Shown here one piece after another: positions 1 through 8,603 of a DNA stretch of 64,000 bases. The position numbers were made by a program, and so were the translations under genes. Below the pieces are notes generated by a model. The model worked only from the letters and a program-made list of their open reading frames with translations. It was not told the DNA's origin and did not search any database. Numbering within the stretch: position 1 is the stretch's first letter; every line of letters starts with the position of its first letter. Origin of the DNA: Streptomyces avermitilis MA-4680 = NBRC 14893 (lineage in GTDB: Bacteria > Actinomycetota > Actinomycetes > Streptomycetales > Streptomycetaceae); assembly GCF_000009765.2 (NCBI RefSeq), contig NC_003155.5, positions 6,634,001 to 6,698,000 on the forward strand. The letters are read 5' to 3'.

Positions 1-1
1 C

Positions 2-1969
2 CTGCCCGGCCGTTACCTGGTCTACGTGCCCGAGGGCTCGATGACCGGCATCAGCCGCAAGCTGCCGGACACCGAGCGCGCCCGCCTGAAGACCATCCTC
101 AAGAAGATCGTCCCCGAGGACGCGGGCGTCATCGTGCGCACCGCCGCCGAGGGCGCGAGCGAGGACGAGCTGCGCCGTGACGTCGAGCGGCTCCAGGCGC
201 AGTGGGAGGACATCCAGAAGAAGGCGAAGAGCGGCAACGCCCCGACCCTGCTGTACGGCGAGCCGGACATGACCGTCCGGGTCGTCCGCGACATCTTCAA
301 CGAGGACTTCACCAAGGTCATCGTCAGCGGCGACGAGGCGTGGGAGACCATCCACGGGTACGTGGCCCACGTCGCGCCCGACCTGTCCGACCGCCTCTCG
401 AAGTGGACCTCCGAGGTCGACGTCTTCGCGACGTACCGGATCGACGAGCAGCTGATGAAGGCGCTCGACCGCAAGGTCTGGCTGCCCAGCGGCGGTTCGC
501 TGGTGATCGACAAGACCGAGGCCATGGTCGTGGTCGACGTCAACACCGGCAAGTTCACCGGTCAGGGCGGCAACCTCGAAGAGACCGTGACCAGGAACAA
601 CCTGGAGGCGGCCGAGGAGATCGTGCGCCAGCTGCGGCTGCGCGACCTGGGCGGCATCGTCGTCATCGACTTCATCGACATGGTGCTGGAGTCCAACCGG
701 GACCTGGTGCTGCGGCGCCTGCTGGAGTGTCTGGGCCGGGACCGTACGAAGCACCAGGTCGCCGAGGTGACCTCGCTGGGGCTCGTCCAGATGACGCGCA
801 AGCGCGTCGGCCAGGGCCTGCTGGAGTCCTTCTCCGAGACCTGTGTCCACTGCAACGGACGCGGTGTCATCGTGCACATGGAGCAGCCGACGTCCGTCGG
901 TGGCGGCGGCAAGCGCAAGAAGCGCGGGCGTGGCGGTGCCGAGCAGGAGCTCCCGCACGAGCACGAGCACGAGCTTGCGCAGGAGCCGGAGCCGGACGAG
1001 GCTGTCGCGGAGACGGAGGCCGAGGTGGCCGCCGAGGTCGCTGCCCCCGTCGCGCTGCCCGCGCCCGGCTACGAGCCCGACGAGGAGCTGTACAGCAGCG
1101 CCGCGGAGGCCGAGGCCGCCGCTTCCCGGGGCCGTTCGCGGCGCCGGGCGACCCGGCGGGCGTCGGCTCCGGCGGGTGCCCCGCGGGCCGAGGAGCGTGC
1201 GCCGAGGTCGCGGGCCGAGGAGCGCGCGCCTAAGTCGCGGGCTGCCGCGGAGGCGGAGCCGATGGCGGTCGAGGACCCGGTCGTCGAGCCGCCCGTGGCC
1301 GCCGAACCCGTGGTCGCCGAGCCCGTGGTCGCCGAGCCCGTGGCCGTCGCCGAGGAGGAGGCCGCTCCCAAGGGGCGTACGCGTCGTCGTGCGACCCGGA
1401 AGGTGTCGGCGCCCGCCGGTTCGCCCAAGGCCGCCGGTGAGGCGGAGACGGTGACGGTGGTGGCGTCCGCGCCGGAGGCGGAGGAGCCGAAGGCCGAGCA
1501 GCCCGCTGAGCCGGTGGCCGAGCCGGCCGCCGGGCCCGAGGCGCCCGTGGAGAGCGCGGCTCCGGCCCGTCCGCGCCGGCGCGCGGTCCGCAAGGCCACG
1601 GCGCCGACCTCGTCCGAGGAGACGGCCGTGGTGGTCGTACCGTCGAGCGAGACGGCTTCGGCCGACACCGCTGCCGGTGCGGCTCCGTCTGGTGAGGCCC
1701 CTTCGGCTGAGGCCCCGTCGGCTGAGGCTGCTTCGAGTGAGGCCGAGGAGGCCCCGGCCAAGAAGACGGCCGCTCGCAAGACGGCCAAGAAGGCGACCGC
1801 GAAGAAGGCGGCGACGAAGAAGACCGCGGCCACGAAGACGGCCGCCAAGAAGACGACGGCCAAGAAGACGACAGCCAAGAAGACGGCTGCCAAGTCGACG
1901 TCGAAGAAGACGGCGGCGGCGTCCCAGCCGGCCCCGTCGACGGTCACCGCCTCCACCGACGAGGCCTGA
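2..1969 (+). CDS. rne: Ribonuclease E/G, 5' end outside the window
   Basis: The frame is open from the window edge, so the N-terminal S1 region is missing and about 655 residues are visible. RNase E/G processes rRNA and starts mRNA decay in the cytoplasm. The catalytic core shows VVDVNTGKF and IVVIDFIDM, whose aspartates bind the catalytic metal, and the CVHCNGRG zinc-link cysteines. After about residue 300 the protein becomes a long Ala/Glu/Pro tail with RGRSRRRATRR-type blocks and ends in a lysine-rich AKKTAAKKT run, the disordered scaffold expected of an actinobacterial enzyme. A strong hairpin follows the stop. Family assignment is firm. E versus G naming is a convention. Confidence 0.96.
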   Translation: MPGRYLVYVPEGSMTGISRKLPDTERARLKTILKKIVPEDAGVIVRTAAEGASEDELRRDVERLQAQWEDIQKKAKSGNAPTLLYGEPDMTVRVVRDIFNEDFTKVIVSGDEAWETIHGYVAHVAPDLSDRLSKWTSEVDVFATYRIDEQLMKALDRKVWLPSGGSLVIDKTEAMVVVDVNTGKFTGQGGNLEETVTRNNLEAAEEIVRQLRLRDLGGIVVIDFIDMVLESNRDLVLRRLLECLGRDRTKHQVAEVTSLGLVQMTRKRVGQGLLESFSETCVHCNGRGVIVHMEQPTSVGGGGKRKKRGRGGAEQELPHEHEHELAQEPEPDEAVAETEAEVAAEVAAPVALPAPGYEPDEELYSSAAEAEAAASRGRSRRRATRRASAPAGAPRAEERAPRSRAEERAPKSRAAAEAEPMAVEDPVVEPPVAAEPVVAEPVVAEPVAVAEEEAAPKGRTRRRATRKVSAPAGSPKAAGEAETVTVVASAPEAEEPKAEQPAEPVAEPAAGPEAPVESAAPARPRRRAVRKATAPTSSEETAVVVVPSSETASADTAAGAAPSGEAPSAEAPSAEAASSEAEEAPAKKTAARKTAKKATAKKAATKKTAATKTAAKKTTAKKTTAKKTAAKSTSKKTAAASQPAPSTVTASTDEA

Positions 1970-1980
1970 CGTTCGGTCCC

Positions 1981-2019
1981 GATGCCCCGCCCGGCGCGCC
2001 AAGCGCCGGGCGGGGCATC
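1981..2019. terminator. Intrinsic terminator after rne
   Basis: Perfect 17-bp inverted repeat (GATGCCCCGCCCGGCGC and its complement) around a 5-nt loop, 11 bases after the rne stop. There is no T-run, which is usual for Streptomyces terminators. Confidence 0.9.
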
Positions 2020-2155
2020 GGCGTTCAGCGGGGTGGTCCGGGATGATTTCGCCCGTTATCGAATCCCCCTCAACACCCCTGACTGCCACCCCCCTCTTGG
2101 ATCACGGCGAGCTACCTGTAAAACTCACCTAGTCACATGAAACGTTTCCGCGGAT

Positions 2156-2175
2156 GAGCGTTGGGGAGAACGCTC
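2156..2175 (+). promoter_or_regulatory. Inverted repeat in leader of the PLD gene
   Basis: GAGCGTT and AACGCTC flank a 6-nt loop about 25 bases before the PLD start codon, just ahead of a purine-rich ribosome site. It could be an operator or an mRNA leader hairpin. The sequence upstream (2040-2150) is less GC-rich and probably holds the promoter, but no clear boxes were identified. Confidence 0.4.
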
Positions 2176-2200
2176 ACCCGCGCAGGGGGAGGGGATCGCA

Positions 2201-3550
2201 ATGGCGCGCGTGCGCCTGAAGGGCACTGGGCGACACCGTGCTGTGAAGCCGGTCAAGGGGGGACGCCAGGCCGTGGCCCTGGCGACGGTGCTGTCCGCGG
2301 CGGGAGTCCAGGCCGTGGCGTCCGCGGGTACGGCGGAGGCCGACAACCCGACGTGGACCGAGGGGCCGATCTTCAACGACCCGCTCGGCACGACGGACCA
2401 GCAGTACGCCATCCGCACCCGCCTGATCGAGCTGACCGGCGCTGCGCTGCCCGGCTCGACCATCAAGGTCGCGGTCTACCACGTGTGGGAGGCGTCCGTC
2501 GTCAACGCGCTCGTGGACGCCAAGAACCGCGGCGTCAACGTGCAGATCCTGCTCGACGAGTCCTCGGTCAGCGACCGGCCCACCAACACCTCGTACAGCA
2601 CGCTCGCGGCCGCGCTCGGCACCGACCGCGCGCAGGGCTCGTACGTCACCACGTGCCCGGCGAACAAGTCCTGCCTCGGCGATCCGAAATTCGGGCAGTC
2701 GATCATGCACAACAAGTTCTGGCTGTTCTCCGCGGTCCAGGGCGCCACGAACGTCGTCGTCGAGACGACCTCCAACTCCACGCCCTCCGCGCACACCCGC
2801 TTCTTCAACGACGCGCTACTGCTGCCCAACAACCCGACGATGTACGACGCCTACTCCGACTACTTCAACACGATGGTCACCAAGGACTGGGCGTCCTGGA
2901 ACTACCGCACGGTCAGCAACGGCCTCTACAAGGCGTACTTCTTCCCGCGCGCCGGCAACACCCGGGACACCGACACCGTCTACTCGGTGCTCAACAACGT
3001 CCAGTGCACGTACAAGGACAGCGCGGGCGTCAAGCAGCAGACCAAGGTGCGCGTCGCGATCTTCAAGCTCACCCGGATGGCGATCGCGGAGAAGCTGCTC
3101 GCGCTGAAGAAGGCGGGCTGCTCGGTGAGCATCGTCTACGCCGAGACCGACAGCGCGAAGAGCTCCGGCGGCACCAAGGGCACCTGGGAGAAGCTGCACA
3201 CCTCCGGCGGCCCGACCGTGCGCTGCTACAACGACGACCGGGACCCCCTGAACCCCGGCCAGAAGCTGGCGACGCCGTTCATCATCCACTCCAAGTACAT
3301 CCTCATCGACGGCATGTACGACGGCGTGAAGAACAAGGTCAGCTTCACGGGATCCGGCAACTACACGGGCCCGGCCCTGCGCGAGAACGACGAGTCGATC
3401 GTCAAGGTCGACGACGACACCGTGCACGACATGTACAAGACCCACTTCGACCGGGTCACGAAGGTCGCCTATCCCGGCACCGCGGACACCACGGACCTGT
3501 GCAAGGGCGTGAAGCCGCTGCCGGACGACGGCGAGAAGACCCTGACCTGA
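2201..3550 (+). CDS. Secreted phospholipase D-like protein
   Basis: This 449-residue protein has an N-terminal export signal: basic start, hydrophobic VALATVLSAAGVQAVASAG, and likely cleavage near AEA-DN. Two PLD half-sites are visible. The second, HSKYILID (His363, Lys365, Asp370), is a full HxKxxxxD motif. The first, HNKFWLFS (His170, Lys172), has Ser177 where the Asp should be. PLD-superfamily enzymes cleave phosphodiester bonds of phospholipids or nucleic acids through a phospho-histidine intermediate, and one protein needs both motifs. The substrate cannot be told. It lies alone between rne and rplU, which are normally close together, so it looks like an insertion into the core block. 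The ATG is preceded by GGGGGAGGGG. Confidence 0.85.
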   Translation: MARVRLKGTGRHRAVKPVKGGRQAVALATVLSAAGVQAVASAGTAEADNPTWTEGPIFNDPLGTTDQQYAIRTRLIELTGAALPGSTIKVAVYHVWEASVVNALVDAKNRGVNVQILLDESSVSDRPTNTSYSTLAAALGTDRAQGSYVTTCPANKSCLGDPKFGQSIMHNKFWLFSAVQGATNVVVETTSNSTPSAHTRFFNDALLLPNNPTMYDAYSDYFNTMVTKDWASWNYRTVSNGLYKAYFFPRAGNTRDTDTVYSVLNNVQCTYKDSAGVKQQTKVRVAIFKLTRMAIAEKLLALKKAGCSVSIVYAETDSAKSSGGTKGTWEKLHTSGGPTVRCYNDDRDPLNPGQKLATPFIIHSKYILIDGMYDGVKNKVSFTGSGNYTGPALRENDESIVKVDDDTVHDMYKTHFDRVTKVAYPGTADTTDLCKGVKPLPDDGEKTLT

Positions 3551-3580
3551 GGCGTGCCGGGACGGGCGGCGGACCCCGGT

Positions 3581-3609
3581 TTGACCCTTTCGGGGGCCGC
3601 CCCGTAACC
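3581..3609 (+). promoter_or_regulatory. Candidate promoter of rplU-rpmA
   Basis: TTGACC, a 17-base spacer, then GTAACC lie about 140 bases upstream of rplU. This implies a leader of roughly 130 nt containing a GGCGCC-rich hairpin near 3663-3680. Such a leader would suit ribosomal protein feedback, but no known leader fold was recognised. Confidence 0.55.
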
Positions 3610-3748
3610 TTGGCCGTCGGCGTGTCCACAGATGCGCCTCTTCCTCGTAAACCTCATCCTCCCGGCGCCTGGCGCCAGGGAGAGGCCGCTTGCGGTGCGT
3701 GCGGCTGGACTGCGGGGATTCCGTTCCGAGCGAGAGAGTGAGATCCGC

Positions 3749-4069
3749 TTGTACGCCATCGTGCGCAGCGGTGGCCGCCAGCACAAGGTTGCTGTCGGTG
3801 ACATCGTTGAGGTTGACAAGATTTCCACTGCCCAGGTTGGCGACACGGTCGAGCTCTCGACCCTGCTCGTTGTCGACGGCGACGCCGTGACGAGTGACCC
3901 GTGGGTCCTGGCCGGCATCAAGGTCCAGGCCGAGGTCGTGGACCACCACAAGGGCGCGAAGATCGACATCCTTCGCTACAAGAACAAGACCGGTTACCGC
4001 CGTCGTCAGGGCCACCGCCAGCAGTACACGGCGATCAAGGTCACTGAGATCCCCACGGCTGCGAAGTAA
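3749..4069 (+). CDS. rplU: 50S ribosomal protein L21
   Basis: L21 is a large-subunit protein contacting 23S rRNA and L20. The 106-residue product begins [13 protein letters not shown] and ends with [14 protein letters not shown]..., typical of the family. The frame stays open upstream to 3632, but only the TTG at 3749 gives the canonical N-terminus and length; GAGAGAG lies just before it. It is followed after 14 bases by rpmA with an AGGAG ribosome site, so the two are one transcript. Confidence 0.97.
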
Positions 4070-4083
4070 GGGACTGAGGAGAG

Positions 4084-4338
4084 ATGGCACACAAGAAGGG
4101 CGCATCGTCCACTCGGAACGGTCGCGACTCCAATGCTCAGCGGCTCGGCGTGAAGCGCTTCGGCGGTCAGGTCGTCAACGCCGGTGAGATCCTGGTCCGC
4201 CAGCGTGGCACCCACTTCCACCCCGGCAGCGGTGTCGGTCGTGGCAAGGACGACACGCTGTTCGCGCTGGACGCCGGTGCGGTCGAGTTCGGTACGCACC
4301 GCGGCCGCAAGGTCGTGAACATCGTTCCGGTCGCCTGA
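4084..4338 (+). CDS. rpmA: 50S ribosomal protein L27
   Basis: L27 reaches toward the peptidyl transferase centre. The 84 residues start MAHKKGASSTRNGRDS, without the cleavable extension found in Firmicutes, and contain the conserved RQRGTHFHPG segment. It is the second gene of the rplU-rpmA pair and is followed by a strong hairpin that separates it from obgE. Confidence 0.98.
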   Translation: MAHKKGASSTRNGRDSNAQRLGVKRFGGQVVNAGEILVRQRGTHFHPGSGVGRGKDDTLFALDAGAVEFGTHRGRKVVNIVPVA

Positions 4339-4353
4339 TCGGAATCTTTCGCG

Positions 4354-4392
4354 AGGCGGACCTCACTTCCCGAACGGGAAGTGGGTCCGCCT
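4354..4392 (+). terminator. Terminator after rpmA
   Basis: An inverted repeat of about 18 bp with AGGCGGACC and GGTCCGCCT outer arms and a short AAC loop is followed by TTTCG, 16 bases past the rpmA stop. Confidence 0.88.
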
Positions 4393-4413
4393 TTCGCATG
4401 TTGTAGACAGAAC

Positions 4414-4470
4414 GCAGTACGCGAGTACGCAAGAGACATCTCGTACGCAATGCGCAATACATTGCGTACG
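4414..4470 (+). promoter_or_regulatory. TACGC repeats and inverted repeat ahead of obgE
   Basis: GTACGC or its complement recurs about five times in under 60 bases. It ends in a perfect 11-bp inverted repeat, CGTACGCAATG (4442-4452) and CATTGCGTACG (4460-4470), with a 7-base spacer. The stretch lies 38 bases before the obgE start and is AT-rich compared with its surroundings. It may be an operator or an mRNA hairpin controlling obgE apart from the ribosomal genes. Confidence 0.5.
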
Positions 4471-4507
4471 CAACCGAAGTGACTGAAAGTGCTGGAGGCA
4501 CCCCACC

Positions 4508-5947
4508 ATGACCACCTTCGTGGACCGCGTCGAGCTGCACGTCGCCGCGGGTAGCGGAGGCCACGGCTGTGCCTCCGTACACCGGGAGAAGTTCAAGCCG
4601 CTCGGCGGCCCCGACGGCGGCAACGGCGGCCGTGGCGGTGACGTGATCCTGGTCGTCGACCAGTCCGTGACCACGCTTCTCGACTACCACCACAAGCCGC
4701 ACCGCAGCGCCACCAACGGCAAGCCCGGCGAGGGCGGCAACCGCTCCGGCAAGGACGGTCAGGACCTGATCCTGCCGGTCCCGGACGGCACGGTGATCCA
4801 GGACAAGGCGGGGAACGTACTCGCGGACCTGGTCGGCCACGGCACCTCGTACGTAGCCGCCCAGGGCGGTCGCGGCGGCCTCGGCAACGCGGCGCTGGCC
4901 TCGGCCCGCCGCAAGGCGCCGGGCTTCGCGCTGCTCGGTGAGCCGGGCGACTTCCAGGACATCGTCCTGGAGCTGAAGACGGTCGCGGACGTGGCCCTCG
5001 TCGGCTACCCGAGCGCGGGCAAGTCGTCCCTGATCTCCGTCCTGTCCGCCGCCAAGCCGAAGATCGCGGACTACCCGTTCACGACCCTCGTCCCGAACCT
5101 GGGCGTGGTGACGGCCGGCTCGACGGTCTACACGATCGCCGACGTGCCGGGCCTGATCCCGGGCGCCAGCCAGGGCAAGGGCCTGGGCCTGGAGTTCCTG
5201 CGCCACGTCGAGCGCTGCAGTGTCCTCGTGCACGTCCTGGACACCGCGACCCTCGAGTCCGACCGCGACCCCGTCTCCGACCTCGACATCATCGAGGAGG
5301 AGCTGACGCAGTACGGCGGCGGCCTCAACAACCGTCCGCGGATGGTCGTCCTCAACAAGATCGACGTACCGGACGGCAAGGACCTGGCCGAGATGGTCCG
5401 CCCCGAACTGGAGGCGCGCGGCTACCGCGTCTTCGAGGTGTCGGCGGTGGCGCACATGGGCCTCAAGGAGCTGTCCTTCGCCCTCGCCGAGCTGGTGGGC
5501 GCGGCGCGCGCGGCCAAGCCGAAGGAGGAGGCGACCCGGATCGTCATCCGCCCGAAGGCGGTCGACGACGCCGGCTTCACGGTCGTACTGGAGGAGGACG
5601 GCCTCTACCGCGTGCGCGGCGAGAAGCCGGAGCGCTGGGTGCGCCAGACCGACTTCAACAACGACGAGGCCGTCGGCTACCTCGCCGACCGCCTCAACCG
5701 CCTCGGTGTCGAGACGGAGCTGATGAAGGCGGGCGCCCGCGCGGGCGACGGCGTCGCCATCGGCCCCGAGGACAACGCGGTCGTCTTCGACTGGGAGCCC
5801 ACGGTCATGGCCGGCGCGGAGATGCTCGGCCGCCGCGGCGAGGACCACCGCCTCGACGAGCCGCGGCCCGCCGCCCAGCGCCGTCGCGACAAGCAGGCGG
5901 AGCGGGACGACGCGGAGAAGGAGTACGACGACTTCGAGCCGTTCTAG
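4508..5947 (+). CDS. obgE: GTPase Obg, ribosome assembly and growth control
   Basis: This is a large-subunit assembly GTPase that in Streptomyces also influences the onset of aerial growth. Over 479 residues the domains are the glycine-rich Obg fold (about 1-160, GGNGGRGGDV), a G domain (about 161-340) with P-loop GYPSAGKSS, switch region DVPGLIPGASQGKG and NKID, and an OCT-type C-terminal domain (about 350-430) followed by an acidic tail. GCTGGAGG precedes the ATG. It is separated from rpmA by a terminator and a repeat-rich leader, so it probably has its own control. Confidence 0.97.
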   Translation: MTTFVDRVELHVAAGSGGHGCASVHREKFKPLGGPDGGNGGRGGDVILVVDQSVTTLLDYHHKPHRSATNGKPGEGGNRSGKDGQDLILPVPDGTVIQDKAGNVLADLVGHGTSYVAAQGGRGGLGNAALASARRKAPGFALLGEPGDFQDIVLELKTVADVALVGYPSAGKSSLISVLSAAKPKIADYPFTTLVPNLGVVTAGSTVYTIADVPGLIPGASQGKGLGLEFLRHVERCSVLVHVLDTATLESDRDPVSDLDIIEEELTQYGGGLNNRPRMVVLNKIDVPDGKDLAEMVRPELEARGYRVFEVSAVAHMGLKELSFALAELVGAARAAKPKEEATRIVIRPKAVDDAGFTVVLEEDGLYRVRGEKPERWVRQTDFNNDEAVGYLADRLNRLGVETELMKAGARAGDGVAIGPEDNAVVFDWEPTVMAGAEMLGRRGEDHRLDEPRPAAQRRRDKQAERDDAEKEYDDFEPF

Positions 5948-5998
5948 GACTCCGGCGCGGTGCTGGTCCGACCTCATCGGAGGCCGGACCAGCACGTT

Positions 5999-6152
5999 TC
6001 GAAGCCAGGCGATGCGAGGTCGGGCGATGCGAGGTCAGGCCATGCGAAGTCAGGCCTTGCGAGGTCGGGCGATGCGAGGCCAGACCGTCCGAGGTCGGGC
6101 GATGCGAGGCCAGACCGTCCGAGGTCGGGCCAATTGCGGTCGGGCCGATCGA
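5999..6152. repeat. Tandem GAGGTCGGGCGATGC-type repeats
   Basis: Roughly eight imperfect copies of a unit of about 15-17 bases (GCGAGGTCGGGCGAT, GCGAGGCCAGACCGTCC and variants) fill the 3' intergenic space between convergent genes. Two copies of a longer unit of about 38 bases are nearly identical. No protein is supported. Length variation between strains is likely. Confidence 0.8.
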
Positions 6153-6161
6153 GGTCAGTGA

Positions 6162-6202
6162 AATGCCGAGGACCCGGGCGAAAAGCCCGGGTCCTCGGCA
6201 TT
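6162..6202. terminator. Bidirectional terminator between convergent genes
   Basis: Perfect 18-bp arms beginning AATGCCGAGGACCC around a GAAAA loop serve obgE from the left and the membrane transferase gene from the right. Three tandem GGTGCGTC units (6203-6226) follow it. Confidence 0.9.
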
Positions 6203-6248
6203 GGTGCGTCGGTGCGTCGGTGCGTCGTCTGGGCCGCGTGGCCGACGG

Positions 6249-8474
6249 CTACGCGTTGACCGAGTCCTCCGCCCCGTCGTCCTCGGCCTGGAGCCCCTGC
6301 GTCGATTCGTGTGCCGTCTCCTCGGCGGCGCCGCGCGGCGACGGGATCTCCACCGCCAGGCGCGACTCCATCCGCACCCGCCGCTCGTCCGCCTTCGTGC
6401 ACAGGTCCGCGATCGCCGCGTTGAAGCGGGCCAGGGACGGCGGGTCCGACGGGCCGAGGAGGTGTTCCTTCAGTTCGGCGCGGGCCGCGGTGAAGAGGTC
6501 CTTCTCCGGGTGGCGGACCGACTCCAGCAGCGCCGGGACGCCGTCCGCGGCGGGGGTGAGGATCACGCCGGCGGAGACCGTCGGGAAGCCCACGCGGAAC
6601 GCCGTCTCGGACATGCCCGACGTGTTGGCGACCGCGTACGGCTTCTCGCTGGACAGCCAGTCCGAGACCACCGACGAGACGTCGCTGATCAGCAGGTCAG
6701 CCTGGTTGAAGCAGGCGAAGATCGCCGGGCGCGCGTCGGTGATGATCTGGTGCTCCCACTCCGGGAACGACGCCCAGTACGCCTTCTCCCAGGCCAGCGT
6801 GGCCTCGGCGATGGCCGCCTCGCGGTCACCGCTCGGCGTGCCCTGGAGCATCATCCGCTCCAGTTCGTCCGCGCTCACACGGAACGCGGTGGAGGTCAGC
6901 TTGTCCAGCTCGGCGGTGCGGCGGGCCAGTTCGGCCGCGGCCTCGGAGCCCGGCCGGGCGCCCGAACGCCTGGTGTTGGCCTCGCGGATCATCGCCTTCA
7001 TGCGCTCGTTCGCCGCGCCCGCGCGCGGGTCGACGGAGCCGGTCATCGGGTGCGGCTTGTAGAGCAGGCGCACGCCGTCGTCGGCGAGCAGCTGCTTCAC
7101 GATGTTCTCGCCGGCCAGGACCACCGAGGTGTTGCCCGGGTTGCCGTCCCAGCCCTCCCAGGTGGGGGCGTACAGAACGGTCGTGTACGTTCCCGTCGGC
7201 GCCCCGGAGTAGGGGCGGATCGGCGCCAGCTGCGGGCGGCCGACCTCGACGATGTCCTTGTCCTCGACGCCGACCTCGGCCAGCGCGTAACGCTCGCGCG
7301 CGGCCGGACCCGCGACCCACACCTCGTCGTACGCCTTCGCGTACGGGTTGCAGGACGACAGCTTGTCGCTCTCGCCGTGGTTGATGAACGCGTGCTTGAT
7401 GGTGGGGATGCGCAGCACCTGCGAGGTCTTCGCGGCGTTGGCCGGGTGCAGCATCATCTTCAGCGTCGAGTTCTCCAGCGAGAACATCGTCGACACCTTC
7501 GGGAAGCAGATGACCGGCACGTCGGTCGCCTCGATCTTCTGCACCATGAAGCGCTCACGCAGCACTATCAGCGGCTTGCCCTCGACCGCGGAGAGCGTGG
7601 AGAGCCACATGTTCGCCTGGTACGCCGACGACGTACCGCCCGAGAAGTACATGGCGACCGTCGGCTTGTACTTCGCCAGCCACTTGTCCAGCCACTCCAT
7701 CACCTGCTGCTCGCTCTTGGCGCGCTTCTTCTTCGTCAGCCAGGTGCCGAGGTACGCGATGCCGCCGAGCAGCAGGGCGATGGCGATCCCCACGCCGATG
7801 CCGCCCCAGAGCGCGTCGGTGGTGGCCGCGGTGATCAGCAGGCCGATCGTGGTCGGGATGGAGAACGTCAGCAGCCGGTGGCCCTGGCGGCGGGCCAGAA
7901 TGCGCGGCGGGGCGGCGGACAGGCGCAGCGCCGACGCGTCGATGTTGCGGGTGACGACCGGGAGCGTGCGGGAGCGGCGGACCAGGACCGCGACGGCCTG
8001 GCAGGTGAAGTGCAGCGCGTAGAAACCGCACAGGGCGATCACCAGGGGCGCCTGCTCGTTCAGCGGCTCGATGTCGTCGATCCGCTGCAACCCCACGAGG
8101 ATGAGCATGTCGCGCAGCAGCTGGCGGACCGTGACGTCGAAGCGGACCTTGCCGAGGAGGGCGAGCAGACCGGGGTCCCGGTACTGCAGGTACACGTCCA
8201 GGGCGAGGCCGGCCGCGCTCGCCGCGATGAACACCGGGACGTTCGGCAGCAGCGCGGAGACGATCTGGGCCGTGAAGAGCGCGAACATCGCGAGCAGCGT
8301 GGACAACTGCGCGATGCGGCGTGGGGCGAGGCCTGCGGAGGGCACTGGCTGGGCTCCTGCGAAGGGTGCGGCGGATGGGGGGAAGCGGGGGTGGTGTCGA
8401 CCCGCATAACCAAGGTCGACCACTGACCGTATGGCTTCCGCGGCCCGGCAAGCAATCTTCGTGAGAACACTCAC
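6249..8474 (-). CDS. CDP-glycerol glycerophosphotransferase-like membrane protein
   Basis: The 741-residue protein has an N-terminal half with about four to five hydrophobic segments and a C-terminal half resembling CDP-glycerol:polyglycerophosphate glycerophosphotransferases. The shared landmarks are INHGESDK, LYAPTWEGWDG and LLYKPHPMTG. Family members polymerise teichoic-acid-like phosphodiester chains, so a role in cell-wall or surface polymer assembly at the membrane is likely; donor and acceptor are unknown. The GTG start at 8474 has no clear ribosome site and the first 50 residues are poor in conserved features, so a downstream start is possible. It converges on obgE across a strong terminator. 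Confidence 0.78.
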   Translation of the reverse strand: MSVLTKIACRAAEAIRSVVDLGYAGRHHPRFPPSAAPFAGAQPVPSAGLAPRRIAQLSTLLAMFALFTAQIVSALLPNVPVFIAASAAGLALDVYLQYRDPGLLALLGKVRFDVTVRQLLRDMLILVGLQRIDDIEPLNEQAPLVIALCGFYALHFTCQAVAVLVRRSRTLPVVTRNIDASALRLSAAPPRILARRQGHRLLTFSIPTTIGLLITAATTDALWGGIGVGIAIALLLGGIAYLGTWLTKKKRAKSEQQVMEWLDKWLAKYKPTVAMYFSGGTSSAYQANMWLSTLSAVEGKPLIVLRERFMVQKIEATDVPVICFPKVSTMFSLENSTLKMMLHPANAAKTSQVLRIPTIKHAFINHGESDKLSSCNPYAKAYDEVWVAGPAARERYALAEVGVEDKDIVEVGRPQLAPIRPYSGAPTGTYTTVLYAPTWEGWDGNPGNTSVVLAGENIVKQLLADDGVRLLYKPHPMTGSVDPRAGAANERMKAMIREANTRRSGARPGSEAAAELARRTAELDKLTSTAFRVSADELERMMLQGTPSGDREAAIAEATLAWEKAYWASFPEWEHQIITDARPAIFACFNQADLLISDVSSVVSDWLSSEKPYAVANTSGMSETAFRVGFPTVSAGVILTPAADGVPALLESVRHPEKDLFTAARAELKEHLLGPSDPPSLARFNAAIADLCTKADERRVRMESRLAVEIPSPRGAAEETAHESTQGLQAEDDGAEDSVNA

Positions 8475-8603
8475 CGTAAAACGGACATCGCGGTCCGGGT
8501 TCGGTGCGCGGCGTCACTGTCCGCACCTCGAAACGCGGCGGCGCCCGACGCCGGCGTTCCCGTAGATTGCAGACACCGGGCGGTTCGGAACATTGGGGAA
8601 GAC

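Noticed and set aside
4175..5995. A 606-codon frame antisense to obgE
   Set aside because: Same cause; the plus strand carries all GTPase motifs.
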